Source: Myxococcales bacterium (GTDB taxonomy: Bacteria > Myxococcota_A > Polyangia > Polyangiales > Polyangiaceae). From it: DNA of 64,000 nucleotides. A model generated the notes under the pieces. The model ran no database searches, was not told the DNA's origin, and saw nothing but the letters and a program-made list of their open reading frames with translations. The stretch spans positions 430,616 through 494,615 of the forward strand of contig JADKKK010000004.1 of assembly GCA_016720545.1 (NCBI GenBank), read 5' to 3'. A program made the translations under genes and the position numbers. Numbering within the stretch: the first letter of the stretch is position 1; every line of letters starts with the position of its first letter. Below are positions 27,899-37,637 of the stretch, piece by piece.

Positions 27899-30850
27899 AT
27901 GTCGGTCCTCTCACGCCTCACTCGGTCGACCCGCAACGCGCTCGAGCTCGTTCGGCTCGGCAAGCTCGGGCCCGAGTACAGCGCGCCGTACGACGTCGTC
28001 GACGAGGGGGCCCACCACAAGCTCCGACGCTACGCGACGCGCTCGAGCGGCCGCGGGACCCCGCTCGCGGGCGAGGGCTCGTCGGGGCCCTCCGTGCTGC
28101 TCGTTCCGCCGCTCATGGTCGCCTCGGAGATCTACGACATCGAGGCCGAGCTCTCGGCCGTGGCGGCCCTGGGACGGGCGGGCATCACGCCGTACCTCGT
28201 CGACTTCGGCGCACCCGAGCGCAGCGCAGACGGGCTGCTCCGCAACCTCACCGATCACGTGAAGGCCGTCGCGCGGAGCATCGAGCGCGTGCGCGAGCTC
28301 GAGGGACGCGACACGCACGTCGTGGGCTATTCGCAGGGCGGCATGTTCGCGTACCAGGCGGTCGCCTACGTCCGCTCCCGCGGCGTCAGGAGCATCGTCA
28401 CGTTCGGCAGCCCCGTCGACATCCACAAGAACCTGCCCGCGCAGGTGCGGGGCGACGCGATGGCCGCCTTCGCGCAGTTCATCGAGCCCGCGCTCACGGG
28501 CATCGTCGACCGCATCGGCGCGCTGCCCGGCAAGCTCACGAGCACGGGCTTCAAGGTCCTCTCCACGAAGAAGGAGATCCAGCAACGCTTCGAGTTCCTC
28601 GCCAAGCTCCACGACCGGCACGCGCTCGTTCGACGCGAGGCCCGCCGTCGCTTTCTGGGCGGCGAGGGCTTCGTCGCGTGGCCGGGGCCGGCGCTCCGTG
28701 ACTTCGTCGACGAGTTCATCGTCCACAACCGGATGATCTCCGGGGGCTTCCTCATCGACGGCCGCACCGTCACGCTGGCCGACATCGTGTGCCCGATCCT
28801 CTGCTTCGTGGGCACGAACGACGAGATCGCGCGCGCAGAGGCCGTCCGCGCCATCGTGAAGGCGGCGCCGGAGGCGAGCGTCACGTTCGTGTCGATCGAG
28901 GCGGGGCACTTCGGCCTCGTGGTCGGCTCGCGGGCCATGTTGGTCTCGTGGCCCACGGTGGCCGAGTGGGTCGCGCACCGCGAGGGTGTGGGGCCGGCGC
29001 CGCGGGCCATCGCCGCGAAGACCGAGCCGGCCCTGCGCGAAGGCGGGATGGACGCCGAGCTCGACCTGCTCGCCGCGGCCCTGTCAAAGACCGCGAAGCG
29101 CCTGTGGCGCCGCATCGGCGACGCCTCGTCCTCCGCGGCGGACGCGCTCGACGGGGTGCGCTACCAGGAGCCTCAGCTGCGCGCGCTCGAGGACGTGCGC
29201 CCCGACACGGTGACGAACCCGTCGAAGTGGCTCGCTGCGGCGGCGAAGGCGAGCCCGCAGGGCACCTTCTTCCTCTTCCGCGATCGCGCGTTCACCTACG
29301 AGCAGGCCGACGCGCGGGTCACCCATGTGGTCAAGGGTCTTTACCACTCGGGCGTGCGCCCAGGCGACCGCGTGCTCGTCGTGATGGAGTCGCGCCCGAG
29401 CTACCTGTCGCTGGCGACGGCGCTCATCCGGCTCGGGGCGGTGCCCGTGCTCGCGCCGCCCGACGCCTCGCCCGTGGAGATGGGCCGCGCCGCAGCCCGC
29501 ACGGACTGCCGCTACTTCGCGGCCGACCCTCGGAACCTGCCCGTCGTCCTGAAGGCCGCAGGAGCGTCGTCGGTGCTCGTGCTCGGCGCGACCGAGCGAG
29601 GCGCCCCCCGCGCGTTCGATCCGCGCGCGGTCGACATGGAGGCCATCGACCCGGCCGCGGTGACGCTCCCCGCCGACCTGCGCCTCGACGCGGGCCGCGC
29701 GCTCGACCTGGGCGCCATCCTGCTCCGCCCCGCGGACAGCGGCGAGCTGCGGGCCGCCCCGGTGACGTTCCACAGGTGGGCCCTCTCCGCGCATGGGGCC
29801 GCCGCGGCCTGCACGCTCAAGCCGGCCGATACCGTGTACTCGTGCATCCCGCTGCACCACCCGGCCGCGATCCTGGTCGCGGTGGGCGCCGCGCTCGTCG
29901 CGGGCGCGAGGCTCGCGCTCGGCGCGCCGTTCTCCTCGGAGACCTTCTTCTCCGAGGTGCGTCGCTACGGCGCGACGGTCATCTTCTATGCGGGCGAGAT
30001 GCTGCGACCGCTGGTGCACACTCCGCCGAAGCGGGGCGATCGCACGCTGCCCGTCCGCATGGTCGCCGGCAGCGGCATGCGCCCCGACCTGTGGGAGAAG
30101 CTAGAGGAGCGCTTCAACGTCGGCGTCCTCGAGTTTTACGCCTCCACCACGCAGCGCGCGGTGCTCGCCAACGCGTCTGGCGAGAAGCTCGGCGCGGTCG
30201 GTCGGCCGCTGCCTGGGAGCGCCGAGCTCGCGGTCGTGAAGGTCGACCTCGCGACCGGCGAGCTGCTCCGCGACGTCGACGGTCACCTCGTGCGCGCGCT
30301 GTCCGGGGAGCCCGGCCTGCTCGCGATGCGGCAGCCCGCCGAGGAGCACGGGGACGAGGCGAACGTCGTCCGCGCGGCGTTCGGCAACGAGCCGTGGGTC
30401 GTCAGCTCCGACGTGGTCCGCGAGGACAGCGCCGGCGACGTGTGGTTCGTCGACTCGCGCGCCGGCTTCGTGGCGACCCACGGCGGGGCCGTGTCGCTGC
30501 GCTCCGTGGAGGACGCGCTCTACGCGCTGCCCGAGATCGAGCTGGCGTGCGCGTTCGCGGCCGAGGGTGCCGGCGCGCAGCGTGTGGTGCATGCCGCGTT
30601 CGTTTCGTCGGCCGAGCTCGGCGGCGCGCGCCTCGACGCGGCGATGTCACGTCTCCCCGCACACGCGCGGCCGCGGGTCATCGCGCACGTGCCGCGGATG
30701 CCCCTCACGGACGGCTACCGACCGAAGCGGCGCACGGTGGCCTTCGAGGCCTCCGTGGCGCAGGTGCTCTACCGCCTCGGCTCCGCAGGGTACGAGCTCG
30801 CGCCCGAGCCCGCCGTGCCGCTCGAGTCGACGGTGTCGCTCGAGGGGTGA
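27899..30850 (+). CDS. PhaC-like alpha/beta hydrolase fused to degenerate AMP-ligase domain
   Basis: 983 residues, two domains. Residues about 60-375 resemble polyhydroxyalkanoate synthase/acyl hydrolases: VLLVPPLM, GYSQGG (Ser145 where PhaC has Cys), GTNDEIA and EAGHFG complete a Ser-Asp-His triad. Residues about 440-970 follow the acyl-CoA synthetase/ANL fold (FTYEQADARV, RPGDRVLVV, ALIRLGAVPV), but the core ATP motif is replaced by LLRPADSGELRAAP and the usual TGD and C-terminal Lys motifs are not recognisable. It may therefore hydrolyse an acyl ester and bind, but not activate, a carboxylate. OleB-OleC fusions are a loose comparison. Confidence 0.72.
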   Translation: MSVLSRLTRSTRNALELVRLGKLGPEYSAPYDVVDEGAHHKLRRYATRSSGRGTPLAGEGSSGPSVLLVPPLMVASEIYDIEAELSAVAALGRAGITPYLVDFGAPERSADGLLRNLTDHVKAVARSIERVRELEGRDTHVVGYSQGGMFAYQAVAYVRSRGVRSIVTFGSPVDIHKNLPAQVRGDAMAAFAQFIEPALTGIVDRIGALPGKLTSTGFKVLSTKKEIQQRFEFLAKLHDRHALVRREARRRFLGGEGFVAWPGPALRDFVDEFIVHNRMISGGFLIDGRTVTLADIVCPILCFVGTNDEIARAEAVRAIVKAAPEASVTFVSIEAGHFGLVVGSRAMLVSWPTVAEWVAHREGVGPAPRAIAAKTEPALREGGMDAELDLLAAALSKTAKRLWRRIGDASSSAADALDGVRYQEPQLRALEDVRPDTVTNPSKWLAAAAKASPQGTFFLFRDRAFTYEQADARVTHVVKGLYHSGVRPGDRVLVVMESRPSYLSLATALIRLGAVPVLAPPDASPVEMGRAAARTDCRYFAADPRNLPVVLKAAGASSVLVLGATERGAPRAFDPRAVDMEAIDPAAVTLPADLRLDAGRALDLGAILLRPADSGELRAAPVTFHRWALSAHGAAAACTLKPADTVYSCIPLHHPAAILVAVGAALVAGARLALGAPFSSETFFSEVRRYGATVIFYAGEMLRPLVHTPPKRGDRTLPVRMVAGSGMRPDLWEKLEERFNVGVLEFYASTTQRAVLANASGEKLGAVGRPLPGSAELAVVKVDLATGELLRDVDGHLVRALSGEPGLLAMRQPAEEHGDEANVVRAAFGNEPWVVSSDVVREDSAGDVWFVDSRAGFVATHGGAVSLRSVEDALYALPEIELACAFAAEGAGAQRVVHAAFVSSAELGGARLDAAMSRLPAHARPRVIAHVPRMPLTDGYRPKRRTVAFEASVAQVLYRLGSAGYELAPEPAVPLESTVSLEG

Positions 30851-30857
30851 GGGGAGA

Positions 30858-30872
30858 GAGAGGGCGGCTCTC
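30858..30872. terminator. Possible weak bidirectional terminator
   Basis: A 5-bp perfect stem with a 5-base loop (gagag, ggcgg, ctctc) sits between two convergent genes. There is no T run. The stem is short enough to occur by chance. Confidence 0.25.
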
Positions 30873-30877
30873 GCCGT

Positions 30878-31189
30878 TCAGCTCCGCTTGATGATGCCCG
30901 CGAGCACGAGCCCGCCGCCCACGAGGCCGGGCAGACCGGCGAGGAGGACCACCACCGCGCCCACCGGCTGCGCCTCGCGCATGCGCCGGTTGCTCGTGCC
31001 GATCGCGAAGAGCACCCCGCCGAGCAACAGGAGAAGCACCGCGACGCCGCAGCCGACGCCGCCGCCGACGAGGAGCCCGGTGCCCCCCTTCGCCGGGCCC
31101 GCCTGGGCGGCTTGGCCGTGGCCAGGGTAATAGGGTGGCTGGCCGTGGGGCGGCGGGGGACCTCCGTGAGGTCCGTAGGGGGGCTGCAT
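30878..31189 (-). CDS. Small membrane protein with Pro/Gly/His-rich N-terminus
   Basis: 103 residues, not assigned to a family. The first 30 residues are Pro/Gly/Tyr/His-rich (PPYYPGHG), a common soluble leader before membrane anchors in actinobacteria and myxobacteria. Two hydrophobic segments follow, about residues 36-60 and 75-98, with a short charged loop (SNRRMREAQ). The ATG at 31189 is chosen; upstream frame sequence is Arg-rich. It is divergent from the Ser/Thr kinase gene, with about 90 bases between. Confidence 0.6.
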   Translation of the reverse strand: MQPPYGPHGGPPPPHGQPPYYPGHGQAAQAGPAKGGTGLLVGGGVGCGVAVLLLLLGGVLFAIGTSNRRMREAQPVGAVVVLLAGLPGLVGGGLVLAGIIKRS

Positions 31190-31280
31190 TTCGCGAGCCT
31201 CGCACCGCCGCAGAGCCGCGGTCAAGGCGCGGCTGGGCTTCCTCGAATACGCGGCGGGCCCCCCGTGTACAATCGGGCGC

Positions 31281-34200
31281 ATGCTCGAGCCGGGCACCCT
31301 CGTCGGTGGCGACTACCTCGTGGAGCGCAGGCTCTCCGAGGGCGGGATGGGTGCGGTGTACATCGCCGAGCAGGTGTCGACGGGGGCGAAGCGCGCGCTC
31401 AAGGTGATCCGCGCGGAGCTCGTGAGTCAGCCGAAGCTGCGCGCCCGGTTCGCGCAGGAGGCGAAGGTCACCTCGCGCATCGCGAGCGATCACGTCGTGT
31501 CGGTCGTCGCCGCGGGCATCGACGCGGGAGCTCCAGGCACCTTGGCTCGCGATGGAGCTGCTCACGGGGCAGACCCTGCTCGGCCTGGTGGAGGCGCGCG
31601 GCGCGCTGCCCTTCGAGCTCGCCCTCGAGATCCTCCGGCAGCTCGCCCACGCGATGGACGCGGCCCACGCCGCGGGGGTCGTGCACCGCGACCTGAAGCC
31701 CGAGAACATTTTCCTGTCGGAGTCGCGCCGCACCGGCTCGCCGTTCTTCGTCAAGGTGCTTGACTTTGGGATCGCGCACATCGTCCGCGAGGCGCAGATC
31801 ACGCGGACGGACGCCATCGGTACGCCCCTCTGGATGTCGCCCGAGCAGGCCGGCGCCGCCGACGAAATCGGGCCAGGCACGGACATCTGGGCGTTGGGCC
31901 TCATCGTCTTCTACCTGCTCACGGGGCGGCCGTACTGGCTGTGCGCCCGGGAGCCCGAGTGCAGCGCGCTCAGTCTGGTCCGGGAGGTGTGCCTCGAGCC
32001 GCTGGCGCTGGCGCGGGAGCGGGCGGGGCAGGTCGGCTTCGACGGCCCGCTGCCCGAGGGCTTCGACGCCTGGTTCTCTCGCTGTGTCTGCCGCGAGATG
32101 GCGGGGCGCTTCCCCTCCGCAGGCGTGGCGATCGAGGCGCTCGCCGAGGCGTTCGGAGCGCCGCCGGTGGGGCTCCCTTCGCGCGACCTCATCGACGCCC
32201 TCGCCGGCTCGGGCGAGGTCGACGTCGCGCACGCGCCGACCGAGCTCGTCCCGAGCACCGCGCGCTCGAGGCTCGCGCCGACCGGGAGCGGTGACGCGAA
32301 GCCTGAACGCGCCGTCGTGGTCGAGAGCGCGCCGCTGCCGCAGGCCAGTGCCAGCGCGACCCCCGCCCAGCCGCCTGGAGTCTCGGTCACCAAGCCCGAG
32401 CTCGGCGCCGAGGCGCGCCGCGCCCCGCGTCGAGTCCTCGTTGGCGCGCTCGTCGTTGGCGCGCTCGTCGTCGGCGGCCTCGTGTGGCGCTCGCGCGCTG
32501 GCGCGGCCACCGCGCGCCGCGACTTGGCCGCGTGCTCCTCTTCGGCGGACGCCGCCGCGTGCGGGCGAGCGTGCGCCCGTGGCGCCGTGCGTGCTTGCGC
32601 GCGCGCGGCGTTGGGTGAGCTCGACGCGCGCGATCCCGAGGCGCGGCTGCGGGCGCAGATCACCCTCCGCGCCGCATGCACACAAGACGTGCCGGAGGCG
32701 TGCGCGGCGCTCGGCCGGGCCCTCGTGTTCCCGGCCGACGCTGCGGCGCGCGACCTCAAGCAGGGGATCGCACTGCTCGAGCGAGGGTGCAGCGACGGCC
32801 CGGGCTGCGCGCTGCTCGGGACCTTGAAGGACCTCGGGACGCCCGATCTCGCGCGCGACGCGCGCGCCTACTTCGATGCAGCCTGCAAGGAATCGCCGAT
32901 CTCCACCGAGGAGCTCCTCGACTGCGGCCTCACCCTCGCGCACGCCCTCGAGGGGCCGCCGGGACGCTCCCCTCCGGCCCGCCTCGCGCCCCTCCGGACC
33001 CGCCCGTGGCGGGATCTGTGCGCGGTGTCCAGCGGCGATCTGTGCGCGCTCGCGTGGCTCGATCCCGCGACCCCGCCGGGGGAGGAGCGCGCGGCGCTGG
33101 AGCGAGGCTGCGACAGCGGCTCCTCCCTCTCGTGCAACAACCTCGGGGTCATGCGCGCCGAGGGCCTCGGTGGAGCCCAGCCGAACCCGGCGCTCGCGCG
33201 GGAGGCCTTCGAGCGTGCGTGCGTCGCTGGCGAGCCGGCGGGCTGCAACAACCTCGCGTTCGTCGCGGGTGGACTGTCGGCGACGCCGCGCCGAGGGCCT
33301 CGCGGCGCGGCGGTCTACAAGCTCCGCTGCGGCGGACCGTTCCAGGTCGGGTGCGCCGGCTGGGGAACGCGCGTCGACGTCGTGCCCCGCGGCACGCCCA
33401 CGAGCTATCCCCAGGCCGCGGCGGCGCTCGAGCGCGCGTGCGCCGGCGGGCTCACCACGGGCTGCGTGAACCTCGGCGCCTTCTTGTTCACCGGGCGCGC
33501 GGTGCCGCGCGATCGGCCGCGGGCCGAGCGCCTCTTCGCCGAGTCGTGCTTCCGCGGAGACGCGAGCGCTTGCGGCGAACAAGGCGCCGCGCTCCTCGCC
33601 GTGCGCATGGACCACCGCCGGGACACGCGCGCCGGGCTCGGCTTCGTCGATCGCGCTTGCAAGGGCGGCGAGCTCGACTCGTGCATGGCGCTCGAGGCCC
33701 ACAAGGTCAACGGGCTCCCCGAGCCGAAGCACGAGCGCGAGGGGGCGCTTGGGCTCTCTCGCCTGGCGTCGCTCAAGGTCTATACGCACGCCCATTCGCT
33801 CTCGACGCTGTACGAAACGGGCGGGCCGGGGCTCGAGCGGTCACCGGAAAGAGCGCGCGCGCTGGCGCTCGAGGAGTGCGAGGTCGAGCTCCGGTGCACC
33901 GACGCGGCCTATTACCTCTCGCGCGCCATCGGTGGCCCGAAGGACGAGCGCCGCGCCGTCGAGCTGCTCGGGAGAGCGTGCGAGGCGAGCGATCTCGCGT
34001 CATGCGGTGAGCTCGGCGCCCGCTACCGCGACGGCCGCGGCGTGGGGCGCGATCCGTCACGCGCGATCGAGCTGCTCACGCGGGCCTGCGACGCCGGCGA
34101 CTCTTTCTCCTGCAACGACCTCGCGCTCGCGTACGCCCGCGCCGAGGGGGTGGGGCGGGACCCGGCGCGCGCGCTCGCCCTCGCGCGCGCCTCGTGCGAG

Positions 34201-34377
34201 AGCGGCGGCGCCGACGGCTGCGCCACCGTGGGGATCATGCTGGCCGACGGGGTGGGCACGCCGAAGGACCCCGCCGCCGCTGCGCCGTACCTCGGCTTCG
34301 GGTGCCGGCGTGCCGTCCAAGCGGCCTGCGAAAAGCTCCAGGCGATGCACAAGCCGCTGCCCGAGCTCGACCTGTAG
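31281..34377 (+). CDS. Ser/Thr protein kinase with Cys-rich Sel1-repeat domain, frameshifted
   Basis: About 1,030 residues after repair. A Hanks-type kinase domain comes first: SEGGMGAVY loop, Lys41 in ALKVIR, HRDLKPEN, DFG and SPEQ are all intact, so it should be active. A frame break near 31530-31545 separates the N-lobe from the rest; the downstream frame resumes at PWLAMELLTG. After a linker, a membrane segment (about residues 385-405) leads to roughly 620 extracytoplasmic residues of Sel1-like repeats, many with paired Cys as in Helicobacter Hcp proteins (SCNNLGVMRAEG, then CELGARYRDG-type units). This reads as a receptor kinase that senses a protein or glycan outside the cytoplasm. Confidence 0.85.
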
Positions 34378-34432
34378 GACGTTCGTCGCGCCCGCGCCCA
34401 CGCGCCTCGGATCAGCGCGCGTCAGCCCGCTC

Positions 34433-35128
34433 TCAGTTTTGCCAGCGGCGGTTGCGCCCCACGTCGGCGTGAACGAACAAGTCGCTGGCCGTTGGGTACG
34501 TGCCGACGCCGCCGTCCCACCCGAGCGCGCGGATCTCCTTCTCGAGGGCGCGCGGATCCACCCCACGCGTGACGCCCGCGGGCACCACGCGGAAGTCGAG
34601 CGCGTGCCCCAATGTGTGCTGGCTGTGGCTCGCGACGTGGCGGCCCTTCTTGCGCCTCGCCTCGTTCAGCTTCTCGCTGCGGTAGCCGCTCACGATCTCG
34701 ACGCGCGCGCCCGGGTAGCGAGCCACGAGCGCGCGCACGAGCTCGAGGAGGCGCGGATCGATCGTGTGCGCGGAGCCCGTGACGTGGTCGGCGAGCAAAC
34801 GGTCGAAGCGCGCGGCGCTGGGCTCGGCGGCCGAGAGCGGCAGGTGCTCGCCCGTGTGGGTCTGCACGAGCGTGCCGTCCGTTACGAAGGGCACGAGGGG
34901 CTCGGCCGCCGGCGCGGCGAGAGCCTGCTCTCCCGCGGTCACCTCGGGCGTTACGTGGCGGCCCGCCCACATGGCCCCGCCGCGGGTCACTCGGAAGCCC
35001 GGATCCCCGCTGAGCGCGCGGCTCGGCAAGATCCCACACGCGGCGACGCACACGAGCGCGGCCCAGCGGACGACGCGCGCGCGGTCGGTCGGCGTGCGCG
35101 TGGTCCTCACGGGGAAAGTCTCGTTCAT
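34433..35128 (-). CDS. DUF882/M15-type (YcbK/MepK-like) peptidase
   Basis: 231 residues. An N-terminal hydrophobic segment (about residues 20-40) acts as signal or anchor. The C-terminal half carries the M15/DUF882 signature: SGYRSEKLNE, SQHTLGHALDFR (zinc His and Asp, SxHxxGxAxD) and FVHADVG (last His). Relatives such as MepK cut peptidoglycan cross-links in the periplasm. The start is the ATG at 35128; another ATG lies ten codons upstream. It is divergent from the sigma-factor gene. Confidence 0.85.
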   Translation of the reverse strand: MNETFPVRTTRTPTDRARVVRWAALVCVAACGILPSRALSGDPGFRVTRGGAMWAGRHVTPEVTAGEQALAAPAAEPLVPFVTDGTLVQTHTGEHLPLSAAEPSAARFDRLLADHVTGSAHTIDPRLLELVRALVARYPGARVEIVSGYRSEKLNEARRKKGRHVASHSQHTLGHALDFRVVPAGVTRGVDPRALEKEIRALGWDGGVGTYPTASDLFVHADVGRNRRWQN

Positions 35129-35213
35129 CCGGCTGAGCTCGATGTCGGTCGCGAGCATACACGACGTCGTCTTTGCTTGACTCGCATCCGAGCCGTTGGG
35201 AGCCTGCGGGGGA

Positions 35214-35792
35214 ATGTCGGATGTTCAGGACGCCGCGCTCGTGGCGCGCATCGGGGGAGGGGACGTGGGCGCGGCCGCGGCGCTCTACGATCGCCACGCC
35301 GCGTCGCTCTTTCCGCTCGCGCTGCGCATCGTGCGCGATCGTGCCGAGGCCGAGGACGTGCTCCACGACGCCTTCGTGGCGCTCGCGGATCGTGCGGCCC
35401 AGTATGAGCGCGCGAAGGGCAGCGTCATCGCCTGGCTCGTGACCCTCGTGCGCAACCTCGCGATCGATCGGACGCGGCGCCGCGATCGGCGCGCGTCGCT
35501 CCAGCGCGAGGTCATCGCGTTCGAGCCGCCCGCGGAGGCCAAAGATCCCGAGCAGCTCACCGGGGAGGTCCGAGAGCGGCGACGCATGCAGCGGGCGCTC
35601 GCGAGGCTCCCGGTAGCGCAGGCGCGCACGCTCTCGATCGCCTTCTTCGAGGGGCTCACGTACCCCGAGATCGCCGAGCGCGAGGGCGTGCCCCTCGGCA
35701 CCATCAAGTCACGCGCCGCGCGCGCCCTCTCGGCGCTGCGGGCGGCGCTCGCTGCGGAGGGGCTCGACGAGCACCCCTACGGTGGCGGGTGA
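35214..35792 (+). CDS. ECF-type RNA polymerase sigma factor
   Basis: 192 residues, sigma-70 family with regions 2 and 4 only. Region 2 contains AEDVLHDAFVALADRA, and region 4 contains the helix-turn-helix in LTYPEIAEREGVPLGTIKSR. It redirects RNA polymerase to specific promoters. ECF factors are usually held by an anti-sigma factor; none is adjacent, although the downstream gene is a lipase. The ATG at 35214 follows a purine-rich ggggga ribosome site and is preferred over the upstream in-frame start at 35196. Confidence 0.92.
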   Translation: MSDVQDAALVARIGGGDVGAAAALYDRHAASLFPLALRIVRDRAEAEDVLHDAFVALADRAAQYERAKGSVIAWLVTLVRNLAIDRTRRRDRRASLQREVIAFEPPAEAKDPEQLTGEVRERRRMQRALARLPVAQARTLSIAFFEGLTYPEIAEREGVPLGTIKSRAARALSALRAALAAEGLDEHPYGGG

Positions 35793-35841
35793 GCGCGCCG
35801 CCGGCGACAGAGGTGCACGGCCGCGAGGCCAAGGAGAGTCC

Positions 35842-36696
35842 ATGACCGCGAAGTTCGAGGAAGGCACGATCAAGGGGCGCGAAGGCGGGGGCCCGGCCCT
35901 GTACTTCCGCGCGAGGCTCCCGGCCGCGACCGACACCAAGGCGGTGCTCGGCTTGCTGCACGGCTACGCCGACCACGCGGAGCGTTATGATCACGTGGTG
36001 GAAGAGCTCGTCGCGCGGGGGGTCGGCGTGGTCGCCCTCGACATGCGAGGGCACGGGCGCTCCGAGGGGCCGCGCGGCTACTGCGAGAGGTTCGACGAGT
36101 TCCTGAGCGACGCGCAGGAGCTCGGCAAGTTGGTCGACGAGCGCGCCAAGCCGAGCGGCGCCGCCACGTTCCTCTTCGGCCACAGCTTCGGTGGCCTCGT
36201 CGCCACCATGTCCATGCTCACGTCGCCTAGAGAGTATAAAGGACTCTTGCTGTCGGGCCCGTTCTTCGGGCTAGGGCTGGAGGTCCCGGCGCTGAAGGTC
36301 CTCGCGGGCAAGGTCGCGTCGCGGCTCGTGCCCAAACTGGGCCTGCCGATCGGCCTCACGGGCAAGGACGTGACCCACGATCCCGAGCGCGCGCGAGCCT
36401 ATGAGGCCGATCCGCTCGTGTTCAAGGCGGCGAAGGCGCGCTGGTTCACCGAGACCCAGGCCGCGCAGGCCGACGCCTTCGCGCGCGCGGGCGCCCTGTC
36501 GGTGCCGCTGCTCGAGCTGTTCGGCGCGGCCGATCACGTCGCGAGCCCGGCCGCGGGCAAGCGCTTCTTCGACGCCGCCGGCCACTCGGACAAGACCTGG
36601 GCTCCCAAGGCGGACCTCTTCCACGAGATCTTGAACGAGCCCTCGTACAAAGAAATCTGCGCCGAGATGGCGGACTGGATCCTCGCGCGCGTGTAG
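35842..36696 (+). CDS. Alpha/beta hydrolase, monoacylglycerol lipase-like
   Basis: 284 residues of the serine aminopeptidase S33/monoacylglycerol lipase group. MRGHGRSEGPRG is the family oxyanion-side motif, GHSFGG carries the nucleophile Ser (about residue 117), GAADHVA the Asp and DLFHEIL the His. It should hydrolyse acyl esters such as monoglycerides. No signal peptide, so cytoplasmic. A good ribosome site (aaggagag, 35829-35836) precedes the ATG. It lies about 50 bases after the sigma-factor gene and could be co-transcribed with it. A short AT-rich hairpin (36231-36247) lies inside the gene. Confidence 0.88.
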   Translation: MTAKFEEGTIKGREGGGPALYFRARLPAATDTKAVLGLLHGYADHAERYDHVVEELVARGVGVVALDMRGHGRSEGPRGYCERFDEFLSDAQELGKLVDERAKPSGAATFLFGHSFGGLVATMSMLTSPREYKGLLLSGPFFGLGLEVPALKVLAGKVASRLVPKLGLPIGLTGKDVTHDPERARAYEADPLVFKAAKARWFTETQAAQADAFARAGALSVPLLELFGAADHVASPAAGKRFFDAAGHSDKTWAPKADLFHEILNEPSYKEICAEMADWILARV

Positions 36697-36734
36697 CCGG
36701 GACCGTCGGCCCGCGCGACATCCTGCACGAGCGA

Positions 36735-36774
36735 ACGCCCCGCTCGCTCCCCTGAGGGGAGGGAGGCGGGGCGT
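36735..36774. terminator. Strong bidirectional hairpin terminator
   Basis: A perfect 9-bp G/C stem (36735-36743 with 36766-36774) encloses a second 7-bp stem (ctcccct with aggggag). It lies between convergent genes, so it may end both transcripts. There is no T run, so it would be a GC-hairpin type. Confidence 0.7.
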
Positions 36775-36775
36775 C

Positions 36776-36814
36776 GCGAGTCGTGAACGCGAGTCGTGAA
36801 CGCGAGTCGTGAAC
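36776..36814. repeat. Three perfect 13-bp direct repeats
   Basis: The unit gcgagtcgtgaac occurs three times head to tail, directly after the hairpin and just before the stop of the minus-strand lipoprotein gene. The role is unknown; it could be a replication-slippage tract or a protein-binding array. Confidence 0.9.
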
Positions 36815-36824
36815 CGATCGTAGG

Positions 36825-37535
36825 CTACTTGCAGTAGCCGAGATCGCGGTTGTTCGTGGAGAACGGGATGCACTTCTTGCCGCCGCAGTCGGCGTCCTTG
36901 CTGCACACCGTGAGCTCGCCGGCGTTGCAGCCGGCGCGGCAGATGGTGCCGCCGATGTAGAAGCCGCGCTGGTACTCTGCCGGGCAGCCCCTCTCCGTGT
37001 CGATCGCGGGCGGGCCCGCCTCGGTGCCGGGGATGCAGCAGTTGGGGGTCGCGCCGGGGCAGTTGTCGGGCGCGCCGCACTGCCAGCGGCTCCGCGGGCC
37101 GCGCGAGCCCGCGGTGCACGTATCCTGTTTGCCGTCGACGCAGTTCGTGGGGTCGAAGCCGCCGGTGCCGCCGCCGGAGCCGGTGCAGCAGGTCTGGGTG
37201 CCGTTGCAGTAGGGCGCGCCGCCTTCCGCGAAGGGGCAGTAGAAGCTCGTGGCGCCCGAGTCGCCCGCGTCGGGCGGGAAGGGCGAGCGCAGCTTGGGGG
37301 GGGCGCCGCAGTCGACCGGGCCGCCGCCGTCCGTGGGGGGCTTGACGCTGCCGTCCGGGGCGGGGGTCGTGGTCGTGGCGGTGCCGGTCGTCGGCGGCTT
37401 GGCGGCGTCGACCCCGGGCGGGCTCGGGGTGTCGTCGCCGTTAGTGGTGGTGCACGCGACCGCGAAGATGGACGTGGCGCCGAGGACGCTGAGCCCTCCA
37501 AGAATCCAAGCGAGCTTACGGACCTGCGGCTTCAT
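36825..37535 (-). CDS. Cys-rich lipoprotein
   Basis: 236 residues, unassigned. The signal peptide ends in FAVAC (lipobox). A Thr/Pro/Gly/Asp stalk follows, then a Cys-rich C-terminal half with about 16 Cys in short spacings (FYCPF, CNGTQTCC, CPGATPNCC, CRAGCNAG, CGGKKC), presumably disulfide-bonded outside the cytoplasm. The pattern resembles Cys-rich modules common in myxobacterial surface lipoproteins of unknown role. A strong ribosome site (ggaggag, 37542-37548 on the minus strand) supports the ATG at 37535. Confidence 0.75.
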   Translation of the reverse strand: MKPQVRKLAWILGGLSVLGATSIFAVACTTTNGDDTPSPPGVDAAKPPTTGTATTTTPAPDGSVKPPTDGGGPVDCGAPPKLRSPFPPDAGDSGATSFYCPFAEGGAPYCNGTQTCCTGSGGGTGGFDPTNCVDGKQDTCTAGSRGPRSRWQCGAPDNCPGATPNCCIPGTEAGPPAIDTERGCPAEYQRGFYIGGTICRAGCNAGELTVCSKDADCGGKKCIPFSTNNRDLGYCK

Positions 37536-37637
37536 TGAGCACTCCTCCACTAAGAACTGAGTTTGAGAGACCCTAGCATGGGCCTTCGGCGCTCGCACGG
37601 CCGAACCGAGACGAGCGAGGCCCAACCGACGCACGAT

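Noticed and set aside
36776..36814. Attachment site of a mobile element
   Set aside because: The three direct repeats are contiguous, and no integrase, transposase or tRNA lies near.
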